DNA from: Streptomyces cinnamoneus
GTDB lineage: Bacteria; Actinomycetota; Actinomycetes; Streptomycetales; Streptomycetaceae
DNA length: 64,000 bases
Direction: 5' to 3'
Assembly (NCBI RefSeq): GCF_014650495.1
Contig: NZ_BMVB01000018.1
Location: forward strand, 1 to 64,000
Shown here: positions 33,688-40,827 of the stretch, one piece after another
How the letters are laid out: each line of letters opens with the position of its first letter
Numbering within the stretch: the first letter of the stretch is position 1
Notes under the pieces: model-generated
Database searches by the model: none
What the model saw: only the letters and a program-made list of their open reading frames with translations
What the model was told of the DNA's origin: nothing
Program-made: the position numbers and the translations under genes

Positions 33688-34746
33688 TCATGGCCGGGTG
33701 ACGGAGGAAATCGGCATCATGTTGGCCGGGTCGTAGCGGACCCGCGCGCCGGGGTAGGGGGCGTGCACGACCTGGCCGTTGCCCACGTACATGCCCACGT
33801 GGCTGGCGTCGTCGCGGTAGATGACCAGATCGCCGGGCCGGGCGTCGGCCAGGGAGACGTGGCGGCCGGCGTTGCGCTGGGCCTGGGAGGTGCGCGGCAG
33901 GCCCACTCCGGCGCGGCCGTAGGCCCACTGCATCAGCCCGGAGCAGTCGAAGGCGCCGGGCCCGGTGGCCCCCCAGGCGTACGGGGAGCCCACCGCCGAC
34001 CGGGCCGCCATGGCGGCGGCGGCGCCGCGGCCGGAGATGGCCGCGAGGTCGGGCAGCAGGCCGTGCAGGGGCCCGGCGGCGCGTTCGGCCGAGCGGGAGG
34101 AACGGGCGTAGTCCGCGCGGGCCGGCTCCGGGAGGGAGTTCAGCAGCCTGCGGGCCTCGGCGAGCTTGCCCTCGACCTCCTCCTTGTGGCGCTCGACGGC
34201 CGCCCGGCTCGCCTCCAGCTCGGCGAGCGTGCGGGCGGCCTCCTGCCGCTCCTGGCGCAGCGTGCGCTGCGCGGCGAGCAGGGACCGCAGCTGTCCGGCC
34301 TGGCGGCCGGTGACGCGGTCGAGGGTGGCGGCCCGGTCGAGGTAGCCGTCGGGGTCGGAGGACAGGAGCAGCTCGATGGCGGGGTCCACGGCGCCGTTGC
34401 GGTACTGGGCGGTGGCGATCATGCCGAGGGCGGTGCGCAGGCGGTTGACCTGTTCCTGGCCGCGCGCGACGCGGTCGGCGGCCTGCTCGACGCGCTCGCG
34501 CAGGGCGTCGGCGCGTTCGCCGGCCGCGTTGTACTTCTCGGTGGCCCGCTCGGCCTGCTCGTAGAGCCGGTCGAGTTGCGCTCTCACCGTCCCGGTCGCC
34601 TTCGAGTCGTCGGCGGTGTCGCCGGGCCGGGCGGTCGCCGGGGCCGCCGAGAGGGCGGCCGCCGCGGTGGCCACCGCGGCGGACAGGACGGTGACCCGCA
34701 TGCTCTGGCCGAGGCCGGACTGCGAGGGACGGCGATGGGACGCCAC
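33688..34746 (-). CDS. NlpC/P60-family peptidoglycan hydrolase (first copy)
   Basis: The 352-residue protein has a signal peptide (SMRVTVLSAAVATAAAALSAAPATARP), a long coiled-coil region (about 55-215, with LYEQAERATEKYNAAGERADALRERVEQAADRVARGQEQVNRL) and a C-terminal NlpC/P60 domain. The catalytic Cys is in AFDCSGLMQWAYG, the first His in DASHVGMYVGNG and the second in VVHAPYPG. This type cleaves peptide stems in the wall (D,L-endopeptidase). GTG 34746 gives the start MASHRRPSQ, shared with the upstream paralogue. It lies 298 bp downstream of that paralogue. Confidence 0.92.
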   Translation of the reverse strand: MASHRRPSQSGLGQSMRVTVLSAAVATAAAALSAAPATARPGDTADDSKATGTVRAQLDRLYEQAERATEKYNAAGERADALRERVEQAADRVARGQEQVNRLRTALGMIATAQYRNGAVDPAIELLLSSDPDGYLDRAATLDRVTGRQAGQLRSLLAAQRTLRQERQEAARTLAELEASRAAVERHKEEVEGKLAEARRLLNSLPEPARADYARSSRSAERAAGPLHGLLPDLAAISGRGAAAAMAARSAVGSPYAWGATGPGAFDCSGLMQWAYGRAGVGLPRTSQAQRNAGRHVSLADARPGDLVIYRDDASHVGMYVGNGQVVHAPYPGARVRYDPANMMPISSVTRP

Positions 34747-35044
34747 GGGGGGCCGCACTTCCTTCCACTGTGTGCGGACCCTTGCCGCCCGGTCGACGGG
34801 CGGACGACAGCGGGGGGACCGCGCGCCAGACAGTAGCGGCGCGCTCACCCCCTGTTCAAAGACCTGGCGGGGTCGGACGACTGACGCCCCGCCGGAGACG
34901 CAGGTCACCGGCGGGGCGCGGAGTCAGTTGCCGTAGCCGGGATTCGCCCGAACGGGCGGCGTGGCGCGGCGTGAGGTGTGAGCCGTGGGGGTACCCCCGT
35001 GCCGTCCGGGCCGGGAGGGACCAGGAGGGACCGGGACGGAAGGG
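34747..35044. other. Gap between the two NlpC/P60 genes
   Basis: No gene is supported here. It contains a hairpin (11-bp stem 34885-34895 with 34908-34918) 127 bp beyond the stop of the upstream paralogue, plausibly its terminator. The downstream gene's promoter must lie below 34885; I cannot identify it with confidence. Confidence 0.6.
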
Positions 35045-36115
35045 TCAGCCGACACGGACCCCGAACTGGAAGGGCATGTTGCCCATCGCTTCGTAGCGGA
35101 CGACCGTGCCGGTCCGCGGCGCGTGCAGCACCTGGCCGTTGCCCGCGTAGAGGCCGACGTGGTGCTGGTCGCCGTAGAAGATCACCAGGTCGCCGGGCTG
35201 GAGCTGGCTCTGGCTGTAGATGCGGGTGCCGGCGTTGGCCTGGTCCTGGGAGATGCGCGGCAGGGAGACGCCGGCCTGGCCGTAGGCCCACTGGGTCAGC
35301 CCGGAGCAGTCCCACGAGGCCATGCCGGTCGCGCCGTAGTGGTACGGCTTGCCGAGCTGGCTCTGGGCCGCGCCCAGTGCGGCGCCGCCGCGGCCGGAGC
35401 CGGCGGGTACGTTCGGGTGGCTCGACGAACCGCCGGTGCCGGCGGAGTCGCCGCCGCTCTTGCCGCCGGTGCCCTTGGCGCCGTCGGCGCCCTTGTCCGA
35501 ACCGGTGATCTCGGCGCGTTCCTTCTCGGAGAAGGCGTTGAGCACCTTCTGGGCCTCGGCGAGCTTGCCCTGGATCTCCCGCTGGCGCTCGCCCAGCGCC
35601 TTGCGGGTGGACTCCAGGTCCGCCAGCTTCGTCGTGGCCTCCTTGCGCTGCTGCGCCAGGGCGCGCTGCTTGGCGGCGATCAGCCGCAGGGTGTCCGCCT
35701 GCTTGGCGCTGAGCTGGTTGAGGGTGGAAGCCTTCTCCAGGTACGTGTCCGGGTCGGAGGACAGCAGCAGCTGCAGGGTGGGGTCGATGGAGCCGCTGCG
35801 GTACTGGGCGGTGGCCAGCGAACCGAGGCCGTCACGGAGCTTGTTGAGCTCCTCCTGGCCGCGGGCGACCCGGTCCTGGAGCTCGTCCACCTGCTTCTGG
35901 AGCTTGTCGTGCTGCTCCTTGGCCCCGTTGAACTTCTCGGTGGCCTGCTCCGCCTCTTCGTAGAGCTTGTCGACCTCGGCCTTGGCCTCCGCCTTGGAGG
36001 GCCGCGGATCGGCGTGCGCGGACTGCGCGGAGAGCGCGACGGCCGCGGCGGCGGTCGCGGTCAGGACGGTCACCCGAGTGCGACTCGGCGGCTTGGGACG
36101 ACGGTGGGAGGCCAC
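35045..36115 (-). CDS. NlpC/P60-family peptidoglycan hydrolase (second copy)
   Basis: The 356-residue protein starts MASHRRPKPPSRTRVTVLTATAAAAVALSAQSAHADP, a Sec signal peptide. A coiled coil follows (about 42-205: VDKLYEEAEQATEKFNGAKEQHDKLQKQVDELQDRV), then a Gly/Ser linker and an NlpC/P60 domain with Cys in SWDCSGLTQWAYG and His in HHVGLYAGNGQVLHAP. It is closely related in order and sequence to the neighbour at 33688-34746, so the pair arose by tandem duplication. GTG 36115 follows a GAGGAGGG site. A candidate promoter lies at 36174-36203. Confidence 0.93.
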   Translation of the reverse strand: MASHRRPKPPSRTRVTVLTATAAAAVALSAQSAHADPRPSKAEAKAEVDKLYEEAEQATEKFNGAKEQHDKLQKQVDELQDRVARGQEELNKLRDGLGSLATAQYRSGSIDPTLQLLLSSDPDTYLEKASTLNQLSAKQADTLRLIAAKQRALAQQRKEATTKLADLESTRKALGERQREIQGKLAEAQKVLNAFSEKERAEITGSDKGADGAKGTGGKSGGDSAGTGGSSSHPNVPAGSGRGGAALGAAQSQLGKPYHYGATGMASWDCSGLTQWAYGQAGVSLPRISQDQANAGTRIYSQSQLQPGDLVIFYGDQHHVGLYAGNGQVLHAPRTGTVVRYEAMGNMPFQFGVRVG

Positions 36116-36173
36116 GGGGCGAGACCCTCCTCTTCCTCGAACTCAGAATCATGGAGCAAAGGTTCGAGGCCCG

Positions 36174-36203
36174 ACCCTAGTGAGCGGAATGAGATCCTTT
36201 CAA
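36174..36203 (-). promoter_or_regulatory. Candidate HrdB-type promoter for the NlpC/P60 gene
   Basis: On the minus strand TTGAAA (36203-36198) and TAGGGT (36179-36174) are separated by 18 bp, close to the vegetative consensus. A transcript starting near 36167 would have a leader of about 50 nt before GTG 36115. Confidence 0.4.
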
Positions 36204-36287
36204 ATTCTCGTGCGAAAAATCTGCCCCAGGAGTCCAAGCTTTACCAACGGGGCCCACAAGGAACACCGACTTAACGGGCGCTATCCC

Positions 36288-37661
36288 TCAGGTCCGGGCA
36301 AGTCGCCGCAGCAGCAGGGCCGATGCGACCGGCCGCGCGCCCGCCTTCGCCACGCCGTCGGCCACCTCGCGGTCGGTGGAGACCACCACGACCGGACGGC
36401 CCGGCGGCTCGGCCCGCACCAGCTGGCGGATGAGCTCGTCCGCCGTCACGCCGGGCTTGCTGAACAGCACCCGCACCCCGCGCGGCGGCGCCAGCAGCAC
36501 CGGAGCGGCGAGCTCCGCACCGTCGAAGACGCACGTCACCTCGGCGCCGGTCTGCGCGGCCAGCATCGCCAGCCCGCCCAGCAGCCGCAGCCGTTGCTTG
36601 TCCAGCGGCATCGTCGGGTAGCCGGACTTGGTGACGTTGTAGCCGTCGACCACCAGATGCGCCTGCGGCAGGGCCAGCAGCTGGTCGAGCAGCGCCGGGT
36701 CGGTCTCCGACAGGGCCCGGGTGGCGATGTCCTTGGGCGTCATCGTGCCCGGCTGCACCGCGTCCACGGTGTCCGCCGGGTGCACGGAGGCGGGCGGCAG
36801 CGCCAGCTCGCGCCGCAGCCCCTGGGCCGCGTCCAGCACCGTGTCCAGCAGCAGCCGCAGCCGCATGTCCTCCACGCTGCGCCCCTCGCGGGCCGCCCGG
36901 CGGGTCGCCTCCAGGCCCGCCTCGGCCTCCGCCAGCCGGGACTTGATGCGCCGCGTCTCGGCCAGGGCCGCCGCCTTCTCGGCCGCGGCCTCCGACCGCA
37001 GCGACTCCAGCTCCGCCTGCGCCTTGCGCAGCGCCGCCTCGCCGCGCCGCACGTCGCTGACGGCACTGCGCAGCTTGCGCTGGTACGACTCGGACTCCCG
37101 GCGCGCCGCCTCCAGCTCGGCGCGGACGCGCTCGGTCTCCGCACGGGCCTCGGCCCGGGCCGAGGCCAGCTCCTCGCGCAGCTGCCGCAGCTCGCGCTGG
37201 GCCTCCTCGCCGGCCCGCTCGGCGCTGGCCCGCTGGGCCTCCTCGCCGGCCGCCGTGACGAGCTTGACCCAGCCGGGCGGGCGCAGCACGAAGGCCATGG
37301 CCGCCACGTCCTCGGGGTCCGCGGCCGCGGGCGGCGAGCCGGCGTCGAGCGCCTCGACCAGCTCCGAGCCCGTCTCGCGCAGCCGGGCGGAGATCCGCTG
37401 CCGGAAGACGGGGTCGCCCTCCACGGCCGCCGCCATGGCGTTGCCGGCGAACTTGGCCCGCCGGGTCGGGGTGAAGCGGGCGTACTGCCGCAGCTGGGCC
37501 GGGAGTTCGGCGACCGTCAGCCCGCCGAACGCCTCCGCGACGAGCCCGATGACCCGCCGCCTGATCCCCTCGGGCAGCGGACGGTCGAGCACCTCCGTGA
37601 CGCCGTCGTCGGCCCCGCCGGCGTCACCGGCGGCCTCCACGCCGTCAGTGTGCTCCACCAC
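36288..37661 (-). CDS. NYN-domain (PIN-like) RNA-binding/ribonuclease protein with coiled coil
   Basis: The 457-residue protein has an N-terminal helical domain (RRRVIGLVAEAFGGLTVAELPAQLRQYARFTPTRRAKFAGNAMAAA), a long coiled coil (about 145-265) and a C-terminal NYN domain. The NYN motifs are LVVDGYNVTKSGYP (first Asp, near 328), EVTCVFDGAELAAP and VVVVSTDREVADGVAKAGA. This is the YacP-like layout implicated in rRNA or tRNA cleavage elsewhere. The adjacent small zinc-ribbon gene, 19 bp upstream, is likely co-transcribed. RNase activity is inferred from family. Confidence 0.88.
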   Translation of the reverse strand: MVEHTDGVEAAGDAGGADDGVTEVLDRPLPEGIRRRVIGLVAEAFGGLTVAELPAQLRQYARFTPTRRAKFAGNAMAAAVEGDPVFRQRISARLRETGSELVEALDAGSPPAAADPEDVAAMAFVLRPPGWVKLVTAAGEEAQRASAERAGEEAQRELRQLREELASARAEARAETERVRAELEAARRESESYQRKLRSAVSDVRRGEAALRKAQAELESLRSEAAAEKAAALAETRRIKSRLAEAEAGLEATRRAAREGRSVEDMRLRLLLDTVLDAAQGLRRELALPPASVHPADTVDAVQPGTMTPKDIATRALSETDPALLDQLLALPQAHLVVDGYNVTKSGYPTMPLDKQRLRLLGGLAMLAAQTGAEVTCVFDGAELAAPVLLAPPRGVRVLFSKPGVTADELIRQLVRAEPPGRPVVVVSTDREVADGVAKAGARPVASALLLRRLART

Positions 37662-37680
37662 CGTTCATCGCTCCCGTTCT

Positions 37681-37920
37681 TCAGGCATGTGCAGCCGGCC
37701 GGTCCACCAGCTCGATCTGGTCGACCGTGTTGCACCAGCGGCACCGCACGGATTCGATCGTCTCACTGACGACCTCACGTTCCTCCACCTTCGGCTCGCC
37801 CGCCAGATCGAGGTGCACGTACTCCACGGCCCTGGTGGTGCGGGTCACGTCGAACCGCGTGAGGTTGCCGCACAGGGTGCAGCGCCACCGGGTCTCGGCC
37901 GTCGGCCGGGGAACGCCCAT
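37681..37920 (-). CDS. Small zinc-ribbon protein
   Basis: The 79-residue protein has two Cys-x2-Cys knuckles, CTLCGN and CRWC, about 45 residues apart, so it probably binds one zinc. The middle contains VEYVHLDLAGEPKVEEREVVSETIESVRC. No known function. ATG 37920 gives MGVPRPTAETRWRCTLCGNL; an upstream in-frame ATG at 37974 would start inside an 11-bp tandem repeat array and is less likely. It is followed by the NYN-domain gene. Confidence 0.8.
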   Translation of the reverse strand: MGVPRPTAETRWRCTLCGNLTRFDVTRTTRAVEYVHLDLAGEPKVEEREVVSETIESVRCRWCNTVDQIELVDRPAAHA

Positions 37921-37938
37921 CGTCTCGTCCGTCCTCGT

Positions 37939-37982
37939 CGTACGGTTCGCGTGCGGTTTACATACGGTCTGCATACGGTCTG
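37939..37982. repeat. Four tandem 11-bp repeats upstream of the zinc-ribbon gene
   Basis: Four contiguous 11-bp units fill 44 bp: CGTACGGTTCG, CGTGCGGTTTA, CATACGGTCTG and CATACGGTCTG (the last two identical). An 11-bp period puts each unit on the same DNA face. The array lies 19-62 bp before ATG 37920, where the promoter of the zinc-ribbon/NYN genes is expected, and about 120 bp from the divergent rhomboid start. It looks like a cooperative activator or repressor site. Confidence 0.7.
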
Positions 37983-38102
37983 TGCAGTTCTCTTTCCGTA
38001 ACCCTACGGCCTGGTGGTCGCCGAACGCGGTGGCACCGTCCCGAGCGGACGGACCGGCGAGGCACTCTGTGCCGGTTGTGCCCGGTACGCCATGATCTGG
38101 CC

Positions 38103-38822
38103 ATGATCGGAAAGGTAATGCGCGCGGGCCGGGACGGCGTTCCGTGGGTGACGTGGACGCTCCTGGGCTGCTGCTGCGCGGCCTTCCTCGTCGGGCCGGC
38201 CTCCGGCCTGAACGCCGCCTACGGCACCGGGCCCGGCCTGCTGTCGGCCCAGACCGACTACTTCGCGCGCTGGGGCGTCGTGCCGCAGGAGCTCTGGCAC
38301 GGCCCCCTGCGGGGTCTGTGCACCCCGTTCACGGCGCTGTTCGTCCACGGCAACTGGCTGCATCTCCTGGGCAACATGCTCTTCCTCTACGTCTTCGGCG
38401 CCATGACCGAGGCCCGCATGGGCCGCGCCGCCTTCGCCTGCTCCTACCTCCTCACCGGCTACCTCGCGCTGCTGGGCTACGCCCTCGTGCACGCCCACTC
38501 CGACCGCACGCTGGTGGGGGCGTCCGGCGCCATCTCCGGCGTGCTGGGGGCGTTCCTCTATCTCTTCCCCAGGGCGCGGGTCACCAGCCTCTTCCCGTTC
38601 CTCTTCTTCCTGCCGCTGCGCTTCCCCGCCTGGGCCGTACTGCTGTTCTGGTTCGTGCTGCAGTGGCTGGCGACCGGCACGGAGGCCGGTCAGCCGGGGG
38701 TCGCCTATCTGGCCCATGTGCTGGGCTTCTGCCTCGGCTTCGCCTGCACCTGGGTCCACCGCACGGCTGCGGCTAGAGTGAAGGGCGCAACCCGGTCCAC
38801 CGAAGGAGACAAGCCGACGTGA
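38103..38822 (+). CDS. Rhomboid-family intramembrane serine protease
   Basis: The 239-residue membrane protein has the rhomboid core: WLHLLGNMLFLYVFG (HxxxN oxyanion helix, near 88), the catalytic Ser in GASGAISGVLGAFLYL (near 145) and the catalytic His in VAYLAHVLGFCLGFA (near 206). About six transmembrane helices are visible. It should cleave membrane proteins within the bilayer; substrates are unknown. ATG 38103 is the best-supported start, though ATG 38118 is possible. Its stop overlaps the GTG of the RAM-domain gene by 4 bp. Confidence 0.88.
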   Translation: MIGKVMRAGRDGVPWVTWTLLGCCCAAFLVGPASGLNAAYGTGPGLLSAQTDYFARWGVVPQELWHGPLRGLCTPFTALFVHGNWLHLLGNMLFLYVFGAMTEARMGRAAFACSYLLTGYLALLGYALVHAHSDRTLVGASGAISGVLGAFLYLFPRARVTSLFPFLFFLPLRFPAWAVLLFWFVLQWLATGTEAGQPGVAYLAHVLGFCLGFACTWVHRTAAARVKGATRSTEGDKPT

Positions 38823-39100
38823 TCACTTCGATCGTGCTCATCAAGACCGACGTGGACCGGATCCCGGAGATCGCGGAGAAGATCGCCACGCTGGAGGGCG
38901 TGAGCGAGGTGTACTCGGTCACCGGTGCCTACGACCTGATCGCACTGGTGCGGGTGGCCCGGCACGAGGACCTCGCCGAGGTCATCCCGGGCCGGATCAG
39001 CAAGGTGCAGGGCGTGGCCTCGACCGAGACGCACATCGCCTTCCGCACCTACTCCCAGCACGACCTCGAAGCGGCCTTCGCCATCGGCCTCGACAGCTGA
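38819..39100 (+). CDS. Stand-alone Lrp/AsnC ligand-binding (RAM) domain protein
   Basis: The 93-residue protein consists only of the RAM domain of Lrp/AsnC regulators (MITSIVLIKTDVDRIPEIAEKIATLEGVSEVYSVTGAYDLIALVRV...). It has no DNA-binding helix-turn-helix. RAM domains assemble into rings and bind amino acids or other small ligands. Such single-domain proteins are known in actinobacteria. GTG 38819 overlaps the rhomboid stop by 4 bp, so the two are translationally coupled; what that implies is unclear. Confidence 0.88.
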   Translation: MITSIVLIKTDVDRIPEIAEKIATLEGVSEVYSVTGAYDLIALVRVARHEDLAEVIPGRISKVQGVASTETHIAFRTYSQHDLEAAFAIGLDS

Positions 39101-39104
39101 GGGA

Positions 39105-40472
39105 TCAGGCCGAGGTGTCGGGGACGCAGCGGCCGCCCTCGGTGCGGTAGAGCCAGCGCGCCCCGTTCCGCACCAGCTCCCCGACGGCCCGCACGAACCG
39201 CTCGACGTGCTCGTCGGGGGTACCGGCGCCGAAGCTGACCCGGATCGCGTTGAGCGAGGACCCCTCGTCGGGCGCCCCGCACGCGCCGGGCTCCGCCCGG
39301 CCCTCGCCGCCGAGCAGCGTGCGCACCAGCGGATGGGCGCAGAAGAGGCCGTCGCGCACGCCGATGCCGTACTCGGCGGAGAGCGCGGCGGCGAAGTGCG
39401 AGCTGTTCCAGCCGTCCACCACGAAGGACAGGACGCCCACCCGCGGGGCGTCGTCGCCGAAGAGCGAGAGCACCCGCACCCCGGGCACCGCGGCCAGCCC
39501 CGCCCGCACCTGCTCCACCAGCTGCTGTTCCCGCTCGACGAGCCGGTCGAAGCCGGCCTCGGTGAGCGCCTTGCAGGCCGAGGCGATCGCGTAGACGCCG
39601 ATGACGTTGGGCGAGCCGGCCTCGTGGCGGGCCGCGCTCTCGTGCCACTGGACGTCGACGCCGCCGTCGGTGCGCCGGGCGACGCTGCGGCTCGCCCCGC
39701 CGCCCGCCAGGTACGGCTCGGCGTTCCGCAGCCAGTCGGCACGGCCGGCCAGGACGCCGGAGCCGAACGGCGCGTAGAGCTTGTGGCCGGAGAAGGCGAC
39801 CCAGTCGACGTCCAACTCGGCGACGTCGACGGGGTGGTGGGGGGCCAGCTGGGCGGCGTCCAGCACGATGCGGGCCCCGTGCGCGTGCGCGGCCGCCGCC
39901 AGCTCCCGCACGGGCCACAGCTCCCCCGTCACGTTGGAGGCACCCGTCACGACGACCAGCGCCGGGCCGTAGGGGTCACGGTCGGCCAGGGCCCGCTCCA
40001 GCGTCTCGACGGCCTGGGCGGGGGTGCGCGGCGCGTCGAGGCAGGTGACCTCGGCGTCGCCCCTCCCCCAGGGCAGCAGCGCGGCGTGGTGCTCGGTCTC
40101 GAAGACGAACACCCGGCAGCCGGCGGGCAGGACGGACGCCAGGAGGTTGAGCGAGTCGGTGGTGGAGCGGGTGAAGACCACCTGGTCGCCCTCGCGGCAG
40201 CCGAGGAATCCGGCCACCGCCGCCCGGCTGTTCTCGAAGAGGTCGGTGGACAGCTGCGAGAGGTAGCCGGCGCCGCGGTGCACGCTGCCGTAGTACGGCG
40301 CGTAGGCGGCGACGTCGTCCCACACGCGCTGCAGGGCCGGGGCGCTGGCGGCGTAGTCGAGTGCCGCGTAGGTCACTTCGCCCCCGGTGACCAGCGGCAC
40401 CCGCACGTCCCGGCCGAGGACGGGCAGCGGGGCGCAGACGGACTGGTCGGCGGCGAGGGTGGCGACAGGCAT
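39105..40472 (-). CDS. Class V aminotransferase, cysteine desulfurase-like (SufS/CsdA group)
   Basis: The 455-residue PLP enzyme has YGSVHRGAGYLSQLSTDLFENSR, VVFTRSTTDSLNLLASVL, the Schiff-base lysine in DWVAFSGHKLYAPFGSGVL (near 230) and RDGLFCAHPLVRTLLG (Cys near 376). The latter aligns with the R-x-G-x-x-C-A motif of group II desulfurases, so sulfur removal from cysteine or a related compound is likely. It is preceded by a SAM-IV riboswitch at 40630-40750. ATG 40472 is chosen. True desulfurase activity versus another class V reaction is not proven by sequence. Confidence 0.87.
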   Translation of the reverse strand: MPVATLAADQSVCAPLPVLGRDVRVPLVTGGEVTYAALDYAASAPALQRVWDDVAAYAPYYGSVHRGAGYLSQLSTDLFENSRAAVAGFLGCREGDQVVFTRSTTDSLNLLASVLPAGCRVFVFETEHHAALLPWGRGDAEVTCLDAPRTPAQAVETLERALADRDPYGPALVVVTGASNVTGELWPVRELAAAAHAHGARIVLDAAQLAPHHPVDVAELDVDWVAFSGHKLYAPFGSGVLAGRADWLRNAEPYLAGGGASRSVARRTDGGVDVQWHESAARHEAGSPNVIGVYAIASACKALTEAGFDRLVEREQQLVEQVRAGLAAVPGVRVLSLFGDDAPRVGVLSFVVDGWNSSHFAAALSAEYGIGVRDGLFCAHPLVRTLLGGEGRAEPGACGAPDEGSSLNAIRVSFGAGTPDEHVERFVRAVGELVRNGARWLYRTEGGRCVPDTSA

Positions 40473-40560
40473 GACGAACTCCCGTATGAGGCAGGCGAAT
40501 TCCACCGCGCGGCCGACGACGGGCCCGGCGCGGGAAGGGGAAGGAGGGTACGCGGAGAAG

Positions 40561-40575
40561 GGGCTCTCGGAGCCC
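40561..40575 (-). terminator. Small hairpin at the 3' end of the SAM-IV leader
   Basis: GGGCTC and GAGCCC pair around a 3-nt loop, followed in the minus direction by a pyrimidine-rich stretch. It lies about 55-70 nt after the riboswitch core and could be the expression platform or a terminator. Confidence 0.4.
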
Positions 40576-40618
40576 TAGCGCATTCGCTGAATCACGGAAG
40601 AATCTCCCTCGACAACCA

Positions 40619-40638
40619 GGATCCCTGGCGAGGGATCC
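40619..40638 (-). promoter_or_regulatory. Perfect 8-bp hairpin in the riboswitch leader
   Basis: GGATCCCT (40619-40626) pairs with AGGGATCC (40631-40638) around a 4-nt loop. It follows the SAM-IV core and may be part of its expression platform. Confidence 0.4.
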
Positions 40639-40750
40639 GCGCTTGCCACAGACGTCGCTGCCTGCGGCCTGGTCATCACCCGGGGCACCCCGCCACGGAA
40701 GGAGGGTTGCCGGACAGCAAGCCGGGGCCTGATCGCTGTCACTCGTGACC
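40630..40750 (-). ncRNA. SAM-IV riboswitch
   Basis: On the minus strand the leader reads GGTCACGAG, then GGCCCCGGCTTGCTGTCC, GGCAACCCTCC, a GGCGGGGTGCCCC hairpin and GGGTGATGACC. These are the conserved blocks of the actinobacterial SAM-IV class, with the closing stem formed by 40746-40750 and 40671-40675. It is about 160 nt before the class V aminotransferase start and just downstream of trpD. It should turn off expression when S-adenosylmethionine is high. The 3' limit is approximate. Confidence 0.88.
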
Positions 40751-40827
40751 TTGCCGAGGAGTATGGCACACCTTCGGGGCCGGCGGCCCGGTGAGCGGGC
40801 TTCGTCCCACCCACCGGACCGCCCCCG

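Noticed and set aside
36116..36287. A c-di-AMP (ydaO) riboswitch before the NlpC/P60 gene
   Set aside because: Such riboswitches do occur before wall-hydrolase genes in Streptomyces, but the leader is too short and the conserved blocks are missing.
37921..37974. Zinc-ribbon protein start at ATG 37974
   Set aside because: This ATG is inside an 11-bp repeat and would encode a segment (MQTVCKPHANRTTRTDET) that comes from the repeat array.
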